From: Streptomyces xanthophaeus
GTDB lineage: Bacteria; Actinomycetota; Actinomycetes; Streptomycetales; Streptomycetaceae
NCBI RefSeq assembly: GCF_000725805.1
Contig: NZ_KL647134.1
Location: 124,001 to 188,000, forward strand
Length of the DNA: 64,000 nucleotides
Direction of reading: 5' to 3'
Shown here: one piece after another, positions 25,816-35,317 of the stretch
Layout: the number at the start of each line of letters is the position of its first letter
Position numbering within the stretch: the first letter of the stretch is position 1
The notes under the pieces: model-generated
The model's input: only the letters and a program-made list of their open reading frames with translations
Databases searched by the model: none
Told to the model about the DNA's origin: nothing
Made by a program: the position numbers and the translations under genes

Positions 25816-28800
25816 TCAGGCGGCGGCGCGCTCGTCCTCACCGGCGAAGGTCCGCCACAGCTCGGCGTAGCGCCCGCCGCGGGCCAGGAGTTCGGCGTGC
25901 GTGCCGTCCTCCATGACGCGGCCCCGGTCCATGACCACGACCCGGTCGGCGCGGGCCGCGGTGGTCAGCCGGTGGGCGACCACCAGGGTGGTCCGCTTGC
26001 CCGCGAGCCGGTCGGTGGCCTGGTTGACCTGGGCCTCGGTGGCCAGGTCGAGGGCGGCGGTGGCCTCGTCGAGGAGCAGCACGTCGGGGTCGACGAGTTC
26101 GGCGCGGGCCAGCGCGATCAGCTGGCGCTGACCTGCGGAGAGGTTGCGGCCGCGTTCGGCCACGGCGTGCAGGTAGCCGCCGTCGAGCGTGGCGATCATG
26201 TCGTGGGCGCCGACCGCCCGGGCGGCGGCCTCCACTTCGGCGTCGCTCGCCGCGGGCCGCCCGTAGGCGATGGCGTCGCGCACGGTCCCGGGGAAGAGAT
26301 AGGGCTCCTGGGGGACCACACCGAGGCGGTGGCGGTACTCCGTCAGGTCGAGGTCCCGCAGATCGGCTCCGTCGGCGGTGATCCGGCCGGAGGTCGGGTC
26401 GTAGAACCGGGCCACCATCTTGACCAGCGTGGACTTCCCGGCTCCGGTCTCGCCGACGAAGGCGACGGTCTGCCCGGCCGGTATCCGCAGGCTGATGCCC
26501 GCGAGCGCCTCGCCCTTCGCGCCCCGCTCCTCGGCGGTGCCGTACCGGAAGCGGACGTCCTCGAAGGCGATCTCGCCGCGCAGCTGCGCCACGGGGCGGG
26601 GATCGGCGGGCCGCGGGGTGGTGGTGGGCTCGCGCAGCAGCCCCTGGATCCGGCCGAGGGAGACGGTGGCCTGCTGGTAGCCGTCGAAGACCTGCGAGAG
26701 CTGCTGCACGGGGGCGAAGAACAGGTCGATGTAGAGCAGGTAGGCGACCAGCGCACCCGTGGTGAGGGTGCCGGCCTCCACCCGGCCCGCGCCCGCGATC
26801 AGCACGGCGGCCGCGGCCCCCGAGGCGAGCAGCTGGACGAAGGGGAAGTAGACCGATATCAGCCACTGGCCGCGGACCCGTGCCTGGCGGTAGGAGTCGC
26901 TGCGCTCGGCGAAGCGGACGGCGCCCGAGCGCTCACGGCGGAAGGCCTGGACGATGCGGAGCCCGGCGACGGACTCCTGGAGGTCGGCGTTGACGAGGCT
27001 GACGCGGTCGCGGGCGAGCTCGTACGCGACGACCGACTTGCGGCGGAACACGATCGTGCCGAGCACCAGCACCGGGAGGGTGGCGAAGACGATCAGCGCG
27101 AGCTCGACGTCGAGGACGAGCAGCGCGGCCAGGATGCCGAAGAAGGTGAAGACGGAGACGACGGCGGTGACGAGCCCGGTCTGCAGGAAGGTGGACAGGG
27201 CGTCCACGTCGGTGGTCATCCGGGTCATGATCTTGCCGGTCAGCTCGCGCTCGTAGTAGTCGAGTCCGAGCCGCTGGAGCTGGGCGAATATCTTGACGCG
27301 CAGCGCGTACAGCACGCGCTCGCCGGTGCGTCCCGTCATCCGGGTCTCGGCGAACTGCGCGGCCCACTGCGCGACGACGACGGCGAGGGCGAGGCCCGCC
27401 GCCACCCAGACGGCGCCGAGGGCGGCCTGCTCGACGCCCTGGTCGATGCCGTGCCGGATCAGAATGGGCAGCAGCAGCCCGGCGCCCGCGTCGGCGGCGA
27501 CCAGACCGAGGCTGATGGCCAGCGGCGCCCAGAAGCCCTGGAGCAGCCGGCGCAGGCCGTAGCTCTCCTCGGCGGCCTCGGCGCGGGTCTCGTCCACGCC
27601 GGGGGTGTCGTCGGCGGGCGGCAGCGCGGCCAGCTGTGCGAGGAGTTCGGGGGTGGCGGGCATCCCGGCGACGGCTCCGGCCATGGAGTGCCCGGCTCCC
27701 GGCGCACCGCTCGCGGCGGCGGGTGCGGGTGCGGCCCGGCGGGCCGCCTTCAGCTCCTCCCGCTTCTCCGCCAGTTCCTCCTGCTCCTCCGCCAGCTCCT
27801 CCTGCTCCTCCTGGCGCCGCCACAGTTCGGGGGTGATCCCGCCCGCGACCCGGCGCTTGGAGTTGACCGGCTCGGAGTCGATCTCGGCCTCGACCTCGAT
27901 GTCCTGCTCGATGTCCCGGCCCAGGTCCCGCTCCAGCTCCCGCTCGAACTCCCCCATCGCGAGCGCGTCGGGGGTCCGCGGCGAACCCGCGCCGAGCGCG
28001 TCGGGGTCGGTGAGCAGGCGGCGGTAGAGGGCGGAGCGGCGCTCCAGCTCCTCGTGCGTGCCGACGTCGGCGAGCCGCCCGTGCTCCAGTACGGCGATCC
28101 GGTCGGCCAGGGCGAGCGTGGAGCGGCGGTGGGCGATGAGCAGCGTGGTGCGCCCGGCCATGACGGCGCGCAGCGCCTCGTGGATCTCGTGCTCGACGCG
28201 GGCGTCGACGGCGGAGGTGGCGTCGTCGAGGAGCAGCAGCCGCGGGTCGGTGAGGAGGGCGCGGGCGAGCGCGATGCGCTGGCGCTGGCCGCCGGAGAGG
28301 GTCAGTCCCTGTTCGCCGACCGTGGTGTCGTACCCGGCGGGCAGGTCCAGGATGAAGCCCTCCGCCTGGGCGGCGCGGGCGGCGGCCTCGATCTGCTCGT
28401 CGGTCGCCTCGGGGTGCCCGTAGGCGAGGTTGGCGCGGATGGTGTCGGAGAAGAGGAAGGAGTCCTCCGGGACCAGTCCGATGGCGGCGCGCAGCGAGTC
28501 GTAGGTGAGCTCGCGGACGTCGTGCCCGCCGATGCGGACGGCTCCGCGGTCGGCGTCGTAGAAGCGCGGCAGGAGCAGCGAGAGGGTGGACTTGCCGCTG
28601 CCGGAGGCGCCCACGACGGCGACGGTCTCGCCCGCGGCGACGGACAGCGAGAACCCGTCGAGCACCGGCCGCCCGGGGTCGTAGCCGAAGCCGACCCCGT
28701 CGAACTCGACGGTGGCGGGCGCGTCGGCGGGCAGGGTGTGCGTGCCCTCCTGGATGACGGGTTCGGTGTCGATGAGCTCGACGACCCGCTCGACGCCCGC

Positions 28801-29736
28801 GCGGGCCTGCTGCGCGACGGTGAGGACCATGGCGAGCATGCGCACGGGTCCGACGAGCTGCGCGAGGTAGGTGGAGAAGGCGACGAAGGTGCCGAGGGTG
28901 ATCTGGCCCCGGGTCGCCATCCAGCCGCCGAGGGCCAGCATGGCGACCTGCCCGAGGGCGGGTACGGCCTGGAGTGCGGGGGTGTAGCGGGAGTTGAGCC
29001 GGATGGACCGCATCCGCCCGGCGAACAGGCGGCGTCCGGCGGCGCGCAGCTTGCCGGTCTCCTGCTCCTCCTGCCCGAAGCCCTTGACGACGCGGACGCC
29101 GGTCACGGCGCCGTCGACGACGGACGCGACGGCGGCGGCCTGGCTCTGGGCGTACCAGGTGGCGGGGAAGAGCTTCTTGCGGCTGCGCTTGGCGATGAAC
29201 CAGAGGGCGGGTGCCATGAGCAGGGCGACGAGGGTCAGCAGCGGCGACAGCCACAGCATGATGCCCAGGGATATGCCGAAGAGCAGGAAGTTGCCGATGG
29301 TCATCGGCAGCATGAAGAGCAGGCCCTGGATCAGCTGGAGGTCGCTGGTCGCGCGTCCGACGACCTGCCCGGTGGACAGCTCGTCCTGGCGCCGCCCGTC
29401 GAGCCGGGCGATGGTGTCGTACATGTCGGAGCGCAGGTCGTGCTGCACGTCGAGGGCGAGGCGGCCGCCGTAGTACCGGCGGATGTAGGTGAGCACGTAG
29501 ACGAGGAGGGCCGCGGCTATGAGCATCCCGGCCCACGGGCCCATGGGCTTGCTCTGGTCGCCGATGACGTCGTCGATGATGACCTTGGTGACCAGCGGCA
29601 CCAGCGCCATGACGGCCATGCCGGCCAGCGAGGAGCCCAGTGCCAGCAGCACGTTGGCCTTGTACCGCCAGGTGTAGGCCGCGAGCCTGCGGCCCCAGCC
29701 CTGTTTCGCCCCGGTCGCCGTCTTCGCCGCCGCCAC
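25816..29736 (-). CDS. Fused tandem ABC exporter (two TMD-NBD halves in one chain)
   Basis: This 1306-residue protein is two complete MsbA/LmrA-like half-transporters joined end to end. Half 1 has six membrane helices, Walker A GASGSGKS and signature LSGGQRQR; half 2 has six helices, GETGAGKS and LSAGQRQL, then DEATAALD. The linker (about residues 600-720) is unusual: an acidic stretch rich in Glu/Asp/Arg, then a predicted coiled coil of QEELAEE-type repeats, then Ala/Pro-rich sequence. The substrate is unknown; lipid or drug export is typical. The GTG at 29736 has GGGGAGG 6 bases upstream and is preferred to a TTG 42 bases earlier. Confidence 0.88.
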   Translation of the reverse strand: MAAAKTATGAKQGWGRRLAAYTWRYKANVLLALGSSLAGMAVMALVPLVTKVIIDDVIGDQSKPMGPWAGMLIAAALLVYVLTYIRRYYGGRLALDVQHDLRSDMYDTIARLDGRRQDELSTGQVVGRATSDLQLIQGLLFMLPMTIGNFLLFGISLGIMLWLSPLLTLVALLMAPALWFIAKRSRKKLFPATWYAQSQAAAVASVVDGAVTGVRVVKGFGQEEQETGKLRAAGRRLFAGRMRSIRLNSRYTPALQAVPALGQVAMLALGGWMATRGQITLGTFVAFSTYLAQLVGPVRMLAMVLTVAQQARAGVERVVELIDTEPVIQEGTHTLPADAPATVEFDGVGFGYDPGRPVLDGFSLSVAAGETVAVVGASGSGKSTLSLLLPRFYDADRGAVRIGGHDVRELTYDSLRAAIGLVPEDSFLFSDTIRANLAYGHPEATDEQIEAAARAAQAEGFILDLPAGYDTTVGEQGLTLSGGQRQRIALARALLTDPRLLLLDDATSAVDARVEHEIHEALRAVMAGRTTLLIAHRRSTLALADRIAVLEHGRLADVGTHEELERRSALYRRLLTDPDALGAGSPRTPDALAMGEFERELERDLGRDIEQDIEVEAEIDSEPVNSKRRVAGGITPELWRRQEEQEELAEEQEELAEKREELKAARRAAPAPAAASGAPGAGHSMAGAVAGMPATPELLAQLAALPPADDTPGVDETRAEAAEESYGLRRLLQGFWAPLAISLGLVAADAGAGLLLPILIRHGIDQGVEQAALGAVWVAAGLALAVVVAQWAAQFAETRMTGRTGERVLYALRVKIFAQLQRLGLDYYERELTGKIMTRMTTDVDALSTFLQTGLVTAVVSVFTFFGILAALLVLDVELALIVFATLPVLVLGTIVFRRKSVVAYELARDRVSLVNADLQESVAGLRIVQAFRRERSGAVRFAERSDSYRQARVRGQWLISVYFPFVQLLASGAAAAVLIAGAGRVEAGTLTTGALVAYLLYIDLFFAPVQQLSQVFDGYQQATVSLGRIQGLLREPTTTPRPADPRPVAQLRGEIAFEDVRFRYGTAEERGAKGEALAGISLRIPAGQTVAFVGETGAGKSTLVKMVARFYDPTSGRITADGADLRDLDLTEYRHRLGVVPQEPYLFPGTVRDAIAYGRPAASDAEVEAAARAVGAHDMIATLDGGYLHAVAERGRNLSAGQRQLIALARAELVDPDVLLLDEATAALDLATEAQVNQATDRLAGKRTTLVVAHRLTTAARADRVVVMDRGRVMEDGTHAELLARGGRYAELWRTFAGEDERAAA

Positions 29737-29907
29737 GTGGTGCCTCCCCGTTCGTCCTGGTCCTGCCGCCTCCCCCAACGCGCCGGCCGGCGGATTTCAT
29801 CCCGCCGCAACAATCGAACGGGTTTACGCGACGGTCGGCGACCGGAGGCGGCGGGCATTCACCCGGACGGGCGTTTGGAATCACGGGCTCCCGGGGACCG
29901 CGACGGC

Positions 29908-30162
29908 ATGCCGAGACCCCGTACGCCCCAGCAACAGCGCGCACTGCGCCGCAGGCGCCGGCGCGAGCGCATCCGCGCGAAGCGGCCGGTGCCCCCGCAC
30001 TACCCGGCGGGCCTGCTCGTGGCGGCGCTGGTCCTGATGCCCCCGTGGGGCATCCCGGCGGTCCTGGAGTGCGACTGGCCCAAGGCCCGCAGGCGCTGGG
30101 CGGCGGGCCTGTCGGTGGCGTGGTTCCTGCACGTCTGCGTGACGGTGGAACTCGCCACCTGA
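29908..30162 (+). CDS. Small basic membrane protein, hypothetical (84 aa)
   Basis: The 84-residue frame has an arginine cluster (ALRRRRRRERIRAKR) then two short hydrophobic stretches (GLLVAALVLMPPWGIPAVL and AGLSVAWFLHVCV). It could be a two-helix membrane protein with a cytoplasmic basic head. I know no family. Codon bias fits a real gene, but the ribosome site is weak, and it lies in a gap between a minus-strand start and a minus-strand stop, so it could be a chance frame. Confidence 0.5.
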   Translation: MPRPRTPQQQRALRRRRRRERIRAKRPVPPHYPAGLLVAALVLMPPWGIPAVLECDWPKARRRWAAGLSVAWFLHVCVTVELAT

Positions 30163-30220
30163 GCCCTCCTCGCCCGCCGGGGGGCCGGGACGCATGGCGG
30201 AGCCGGCCGGGGTCGCGGGG

Positions 30221-31903
30221 TCAGAGGTGGGTCGGGGCGAACATCTTGAGGGTGGCCGGGAGGACGAGGACCGAGGGGCCCGGGGTGGCGAAGGCCTTCT
30301 TGAGGTCCGCGGCCAGGGCCTGCGGGGTGGTCGTGGCCGCCGGTACGCCGAAGGAGCCCGCCAGGGCCACGAAGTCGGGGCCGGTGAGTTCGGTGCCCGT
30401 GGCCCGGCCGAAGGAGTCCCGCATGTACTCGCGCAGGATGCCGTAGCCGCCGTCGTCCACGATCAGCCAGGTGACGTCCAGGTCGTGCTGGCGGGCCGTG
30501 GCCAGCTCGGCGACCGAGTACATCGCACCGCCGTCGCCGGAGACGGCCAGGACCGGGGTGCCGGGCTCGGCCAGGCAGGCGCCGAGGGCTCCGGGGAGGG
30601 CGTAGCCGAGGCCGCCCGCGCCCTGGGCCGAGTGCATGGTGTTGGGGTGCTTCGCGTCGAAGGCGGACCAGGCCCAGTAGGACAGGATCGTCATGTCCCA
30701 GAAGGACGGGGAGCGGGCGGGCAGGGCCGTACGGATCGAGGTCAGGAGCTGCTGCTCCAGGCCCAGGTCCTGGCCCGACAACCGGTCCGCGATGTCGGAG
30801 AGGACCATCTTCACGCGGTCGGGGGCGTACGGGTCCTCGCGCACGGGGACCGTCTCCAGCAGGGCCTGGAGCGCCAGGCGGGCGTCCGCGTGGATGCCCA
30901 GGCCCGGGTGGTTGGACTCCAGCTTGCCGAGGTCGGCCTCGATCTGCACGACCCGGCCGGTGGGGAAGAACGTGTGGTAGTTCGAGGACAGCTCCCCCAG
31001 GCCCGAGCCGACGACCAGCAGGACGTCCGCGTCCTCCAGGAAGTCGGTCATGTGGCGGTCCTCCAGCCAGGACTGGAGGGACAGCGGGTGGTTCCACGGG
31101 AACGCGCCCTTGCCGCCGAAGGTGGTGACCACGGGCGCGTTCAGCCGCTCGGCGAGCTGCTTGAGCTTGCCCGCCGCGTCGGCGCGGACGACCCCGCCGC
31201 CCGCGACGATCACCGGGCGCGCGGCCTCGGACAGCCAGTGCGCGGCCACCGCCGTCAGCTCCGGGCGCGGGGCCAGTTCGTGCGGGGTCGCATCCATGCC
31301 GGTGACCTGCGGGATCAGGGTCTCGGCGCGCAGCACGTCCTCGGGGATCTCCACCCAGACGGGGCCGTGCGGGGCGGTGAGCGCCGACTCCCAGGCCTCG
31401 GCGACCACCGAGGGGATCTGGGAGGGGGTGCGGGCCACGTGGACCGACTTGACCACGTCCCGGAAGGAGGCGGACTGGTCACGCAGCTCGTGCAGATGGC
31501 CCCGCCGGCCGCCGCCCAGGCCCGCGACCGGTACCTGGGAGGCGATCGCGAGCACCGGGGCGGACGCGGCCGCCGCCTCGGCCAGGGCCGGCAGGGCCAT
31601 CAGGGCGCCGGGCCCGGTCGACAGCAGCAGGGGCACGGCCTCGCCGGTGATGCGGCCGTACGCGTCGGCGGCGAAGGCGGCGTTGTTCTCCGTGCGCAGG
31701 CCGATCAGCCGCAGGTCGGAGCGGCCGACCGCGTCGAACAGGCCGAGGGCGTGCTGGCCGGGCAGCCCGAAGACGGTGGTCGCGCCGAGCGAGCGCAGCG
31801 TCTCCACGACCAGGTCCCCGCCCGTGCGGCCCGGCGGCGGCGCCAGGGCGGCCGCCGTCTGGGCCTCGGTGGGACGGAGTACCAGGTCGTGGTCGTGCGT
31901 CAC
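30221..31903 (-). CDS. TPP-dependent decarboxylase, acetolactate-synthase-like (possible 2-ketoarginine decarboxylase)
   Basis: This 560-residue protein has the Pyr-central-PP domain order of TPP enzymes. RTENNAAFAADAYGR carries the activating Glu, GGGVVRADAAGKL marks the central domain, and GDGGAMYSVAELATA begins the TPP-binding motif. It is not a catabolic AHAS with a regulatory partner, since no small subunit is adjacent. It starts 5 bases after the agmatinase-family gene, so the two are coupled. In pseudomonads, AruI, a TPP enzyme of about this length, decarboxylates 2-ketoarginine, and a ureohydrolase later cleaves 4-guanidinobutyrate. That pairing suggests the same here. The substrate is inferred, not shown. 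Confidence 0.7.
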   Translation of the reverse strand: MTHDHDLVLRPTEAQTAAALAPPPGRTGGDLVVETLRSLGATTVFGLPGQHALGLFDAVGRSDLRLIGLRTENNAAFAADAYGRITGEAVPLLLSTGPGALMALPALAEAAAASAPVLAIASQVPVAGLGGGRRGHLHELRDQSASFRDVVKSVHVARTPSQIPSVVAEAWESALTAPHGPVWVEIPEDVLRAETLIPQVTGMDATPHELAPRPELTAVAAHWLSEAARPVIVAGGGVVRADAAGKLKQLAERLNAPVVTTFGGKGAFPWNHPLSLQSWLEDRHMTDFLEDADVLLVVGSGLGELSSNYHTFFPTGRVVQIEADLGKLESNHPGLGIHADARLALQALLETVPVREDPYAPDRVKMVLSDIADRLSGQDLGLEQQLLTSIRTALPARSPSFWDMTILSYWAWSAFDAKHPNTMHSAQGAGGLGYALPGALGACLAEPGTPVLAVSGDGGAMYSVAELATARQHDLDVTWLIVDDGGYGILREYMRDSFGRATGTELTGPDFVALAGSFGVPAATTTPQALAADLKKAFATPGPSVLVLPATLKMFAPTHL

Positions 31904-31908
31904 GGTGC

Positions 31909-32877
31909 TTAGTTGCCCTTCGCCTTCGCCGCCGCGATCTGACGGCTCATGATCGTGGTGAGCTCGTACGCGGTGTGCGAGGCCGCGACCGAGGTGATCT
32001 CGGCGTGATCGTACGCCGGGGCGACCTCGACCACGTCCGCGGAAACCAGGTTGCAGGAGGACAGGCCGCGGATGATCTCCAGCAGCTCGCGGGAGGTCAT
32101 GCCGCCCGCCTCGGGGGTGCCGGTGCCGGGCGCGTGCGCCGGGTCCAGCACGTCGATGTCGATGGAGATGTAGAGCGGACGGTCGCCGATGCGCTGGCGC
32201 AGCTGGTCCGCGACCTCGTCGGCGCCGCGGCGGTAGACGTCGGCGGAGGTGACGATGCCGAAGCCCATCTTGGCGTCGTCGTCCAGGTCCTGCTTGCCGT
32301 AGAGCGGGCCGCGGGTACCGACGTGGGAGAGCGCCTCGGTGTCGAGGATGCCCTCCTCGACGGCCCGGCGGAACGGGGTGCCGTGGGTGTACTCGGCGCC
32401 GAAGTAGGTGTCCCAGGTGTCGAGGTGCGCGTCGAAGTGCAGCAGGGCGACCGGGCCGTGCTTCTTGGCGACGGAGCGCAGCAGCGGCAGGGCGATGGTG
32501 TGGTCGCCGCCGAGGGTCATCAGGCGGGAGCCGTTGCCGATGAGCTCGTCGGCGGCGGCCTCGACCGTCTCGACGGCCTCGTTGATGTTGAAGGGGTTGC
32601 AGGCGATGTCACCGGCGTCCGCGACCTGGGCGAGGGCGAAGGGGGAGGCGTCCTGCGCCGGGTTGTACGGGCGCAGCAGGCGGGAGGCCTCGCGGATGGC
32701 GTTGCCGCCGAAGCGGGCGCCGGGGCGGTAGGAGACGCCGGAGTCGAAGGGCACGCCGACGACGGCGACGTCGGCGGAGCCGACCTCGTCGAGGCGCGGC
32801 AGCCGGGCGAAGGTCGCGGGGCCCGCGTAGCGCGGGATGCGGGAGGAGTCGACGGGGCCGCGCGGCTGCGTGCTCAT
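31909..32877 (-). CDS. speB: Agmatinase-family ureohydrolase (agmatinase or guanidinobutyrase)
   Basis: This 322-residue protein has the full dinuclear Mn signature: [25 protein letters not shown] (DAHxD) and [19 protein letters not shown]. These residues bind two Mn ions and a guanidino group. The ATG at 32877 has AGAAGGG 8 bases upstream. By overall motif set it would be called agmatinase. Linkage to a TPP decarboxylase makes guanidinobutyrase or a related omega-guanidino acid hydrolase a serious alternative. It diverges from pucR by 116 bases, and PucR-type regulators often control nitrogen-rich substrate use. Confidence 0.85.
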   Translation of the reverse strand: MSTQPRGPVDSSRIPRYAGPATFARLPRLDEVGSADVAVVGVPFDSGVSYRPGARFGGNAIREASRLLRPYNPAQDASPFALAQVADAGDIACNPFNINEAVETVEAAADELIGNGSRLMTLGGDHTIALPLLRSVAKKHGPVALLHFDAHLDTWDTYFGAEYTHGTPFRRAVEEGILDTEALSHVGTRGPLYGKQDLDDDAKMGFGIVTSADVYRRGADEVADQLRQRIGDRPLYISIDIDVLDPAHAPGTGTPEAGGMTSRELLEIIRGLSSCNLVSADVVEVAPAYDHAEITSVAASHTAYELTTIMSRQIAAAKAKGN

Positions 32878-32982
32878 GGGGGGTGCCCTTCTGGAGGTCC
32901 TACAAGTGCGGTCCTTCGAGCGTAAGGCGGTGCCCAACGGGCGCGAAGTGTACGTTTCATCCATAGACCACCCGCGACCTGG

Positions 32983-32995
32983 ATGGAGTATCCAT
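32983..32995. promoter_or_regulatory. Dyad overlapping the pucR start
   Basis: ATGGA-GTA-TCCAT is a perfect 5-3-5 dyad ending on the pucR ATG. Related half-sites (ATCCAT) occur about 20 bases upstream. Autoregulation by PucR is plausible, but the element is short. Confidence 0.35.
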
Positions 32996-34826
32996 GGAGG
33001 CGCCGCCCACCCCGCCGGTTGCGCTCGGTGCGCTGCTGCGCGACCGCGAGCTGGGGCTGGCGCACCGCGCGGGGCCCGCCGAGACCGAGGTGCACGGGGT
33101 GCACGCCTCCGAGATGGCGGACCCGTCCCCGTACCTGCTCGGCGGGGAGCTGCTGCTGACGGCGGGGGCGGCGCTCACCGACGCGCAGGCCTACGTGGCA
33201 CGGCTCGCCGAGGCCGGGGTCGCAGCCCTGGGCTTCGGCGTGGCTCCCGTGCACGAGGTGGTGCCGCCGGGGCTCGCCGAGGCCTGCGACCGGTACGGGC
33301 TGCCGCTGCTGGAGGTCCCGCCGGGCACCCCCTTCACGGCGGTGGCCCGCGCGGTGTGGCGGCTGATGGCGGAGGCCCGTACCCGCGAGCTGCGCCGGGT
33401 CACCGAGGCCCAGCAGTCCCTCGCGGCGGCGGCCGCCCGCCCGGACCCGGTCCCGGCGGTCCTGTCCCGCCTCGCGGCAACCCTGGGCGGCTGGGCAGCC
33501 CTGCTCCCGACGACACCGGCACCGGCGCCTGCGGCGCCAGGGCTCGTGACTCCGGGGTCCGCGGCTCCTGGGACCTCGCCCCCGGGGCCCGCCGCCCCGG
33601 TAGCCGCGCACACACCTGCCGCGTCAGGGCGCCCGCAGCCGCCCGGGAACCCGGCCCCGGCCGACGCAGCTCCTGCCGACGCGGCTCAGGGGCCTGCGGC
33701 ACCGGGGTCCGCGCACCCGCTCGGCGTCCCGGGCACGGCAGCACCGGCGCCAGCCGCGGCTCCGCGGGGCGTGGGTCCTGGATCCGCTGATCTGGGATCC
33801 GCACGGCTCCCTCGCGCCACAGGCACGGCGTCCTTGGCTCCGGCGGGCCAGGGTCCGGCGAGTGCGGCCCTTGGACCCGCGGCGCGGGGATCCGCGCAGC
33901 CGTCTGGTGCCGCGGGCACGGCTCCGGCCGGGGCTGCTCCCCCGGACCTGGCCGGGCGGGTGCAGGCGTCCGCCGGGGCCCCGCCCGGGGCGGAGGCCTT
34001 CGCTGCGGTCGCGGCGCTGGCGCGGCGGGTGGCTCCCGGGGCCGCGGCGACCGCCACCGACACCCTGGGCGGCGCTCAGCTGGCCGCCTACGCGGTCGGC
34101 GGGGGCCACGCCCTGGCCCTCGTCACCCCGTCCCGCGCCCCCGGCGACCACACCGTGGCCTCGGTCGCTGCCGTGCTGCTGACCCTGCTGACCGCGCACC
34201 GCCCGGCCGGGGCGGAGGCTGCCGCGCTGACCCGGCTGCTCCTCGACGCGGACCCGTCCGCGGCCCTGCCCGCCGGGCCCTGGCACGTCGTGCTGGCCCA
34301 CGGCCCGGGCGATCCGCAGGCCCTGGCTGCGGCGCTGGGCACCGTACTGCTGGACCCGCGCGGGGAGCGCGTGCGCCTGCTCACCGACCGGGAGCCCGCC
34401 CCGCAGCCGGGCTGGCGCCTCGGGGTGAGCGCCCCGGCCGGCCCCGGGGAACTGCCTGCCGCAGCGGCCCAGGCCCGACGGGCCCTGCGCCGGGCGGAGG
34501 CGGCCCGGACCCCACTGGTCCGGCACACCGACGGCGGCCTCGGCAGCCTGCTGGACCCGGCGGAGGCCCGGGCGCACGCCGAGGCCCTGCTGGCCCCGCT
34601 GGGGCCGGTGCTGCGGGAGACGCTGCGCGCCTGGCTGGCGCACCACGGCAGCTGGGACCGCACCGCGGCCGCGCTCGCCGTCCACCGCAACACGGTCCGC
34701 CAGCGCATCGCCCGCGCCGCGACGCTCCTCGGCACCGACCTCGACGACCCCGACACCCGGATGGAGCTGTGGTTCGCCCTGCGCTGGGAAGCCCCGGCCG
34801 ACCCCCCGCCGGTACCCGGCACCTGA
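32994..34826 (+). CDS. PucR-family transcriptional regulator with Ala/Pro/Gly-rich insertion
   Basis: This 610-residue regulator has an N-terminal PucR ligand domain (residues ~8-125, [18 protein letters not shown]), a GGDEF-like middle part and a C-terminal Fis-type helix-turn-helix ([20 protein letters not shown] near 560-580). Residues ~172-333 form an unusual insertion of about 160 residues made of PGxAAPG-like repeats with almost no charge, far longer than the short linker of most relatives. It diverges from speB and is the likely regulator of speB and the TPP enzyme. Its last codons are the seed of a tandem repeat array downstream. Confidence 0.85.
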   Translation: MEAPPTPPVALGALLRDRELGLAHRAGPAETEVHGVHASEMADPSPYLLGGELLLTAGAALTDAQAYVARLAEAGVAALGFGVAPVHEVVPPGLAEACDRYGLPLLEVPPGTPFTAVARAVWRLMAEARTRELRRVTEAQQSLAAAAARPDPVPAVLSRLAATLGGWAALLPTTPAPAPAAPGLVTPGSAAPGTSPPGPAAPVAAHTPAASGRPQPPGNPAPADAAPADAAQGPAAPGSAHPLGVPGTAAPAPAAAPRGVGPGSADLGSARLPRATGTASLAPAGQGPASAALGPAARGSAQPSGAAGTAPAGAAPPDLAGRVQASAGAPPGAEAFAAVAALARRVAPGAAATATDTLGGAQLAAYAVGGGHALALVTPSRAPGDHTVASVAAVLLTLLTAHRPAGAEAAALTRLLLDADPSAALPAGPWHVVLAHGPGDPQALAAALGTVLLDPRGERVRLLTDREPAPQPGWRLGVSAPAGPGELPAAAAQARRALRRAEAARTPLVRHTDGGLGSLLDPAEARAHAEALLAPLGPVLRETLRAWLAHHGSWDRTAAALAVHRNTVRQRIARAATLLGTDLDDPDTRMELWFALRWEAPADPPPVPGT

Positions 34827-35290
34827 GGGGCCTCGCCGCGCATCGGTGTGACAGGCGCCGCCACGCATCGACGGCTCCACGGCCCGCCGCGGGAAGCCTC
34901 CGCCGGCCCTGCCACCGAGCCCCCGCCCGGCCCGGGCACCTGACAGGCATCGCCGCGCACGGATGGCGTCACATCCCTGCCCCGACAAGCCCCGGCCGGG
35001 CCAGCCTGCCGCCGAGCCCCCGCCAGGGCCTGGCACCTGACGGGCCTCGCCGCACCCGGTCCACTCCCCAGCCCTGCGCCGGGAGGGCCCGGCCGGGCCT
35101 GCCACCGAGCCCCCGCCGGAACCGGGCGTCTGACAGGCGCCGCATCCCTGCCGCGGCACGCCCCGGCCGGGCCTGCCGCCGGGCCCCCGCCAGGACCCGG
35201 CGCCTGACAGGCCTCGCCGCACCCCGACCGCTCCACGGCCCTGCCCCGACAAGACCCCGCCCGGACCCGCCGCCTGACCCGCGGCGTCGT
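34790..35290 (+). repeat. Decayed tandem array derived from the pucR 3' end
   Basis: This region covers the 34827-35317 gap. The last coding segment of pucR (CCCCCGCCGGTACCCGGCACC then TGA, here split) recurs downstream in degenerate form. Related ...GCACCTGA/GCGTCTGA/GCGCCTGA ends lie at about 34824, 34941, 35038, 35131, 35215 and 35275, giving spacings of 117, 97, 93, 84 and 60. Each is followed by GGCCTCGCCGCAC-like sequence, and preceding parts share GCCCCGGCCGGGCCTGCC and CGAGCCCCCGCC. No frame continues through the array. It looks like repeated duplication of a gene tail that has since drifted. Confidence 0.7.
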
Positions 35291-35317
35291 GCGTCGGCGG
35301 ACCCCGCGAGCCCTAGC

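Noticed and set aside
25897..29907. Long plus-strand open frame opposite the ABC exporter
   Set aside because: It is the reverse image of the exporter, with valine/glycine/aspartate-rich noise. Only its final 84 codons, beyond the exporter, may be a gene.
30221..31903. Biosynthetic acetolactate synthase (ilvB)
   Set aside because: No regulatory subunit or ilv genes are adjacent, and the coupling to a ureohydrolase points elsewhere.
32994..35290. pucR as a longer gene continuing into the repeat array
   Set aside because: The TGA at 34824 follows a normal HTH end, and no frame continues through the repeats.
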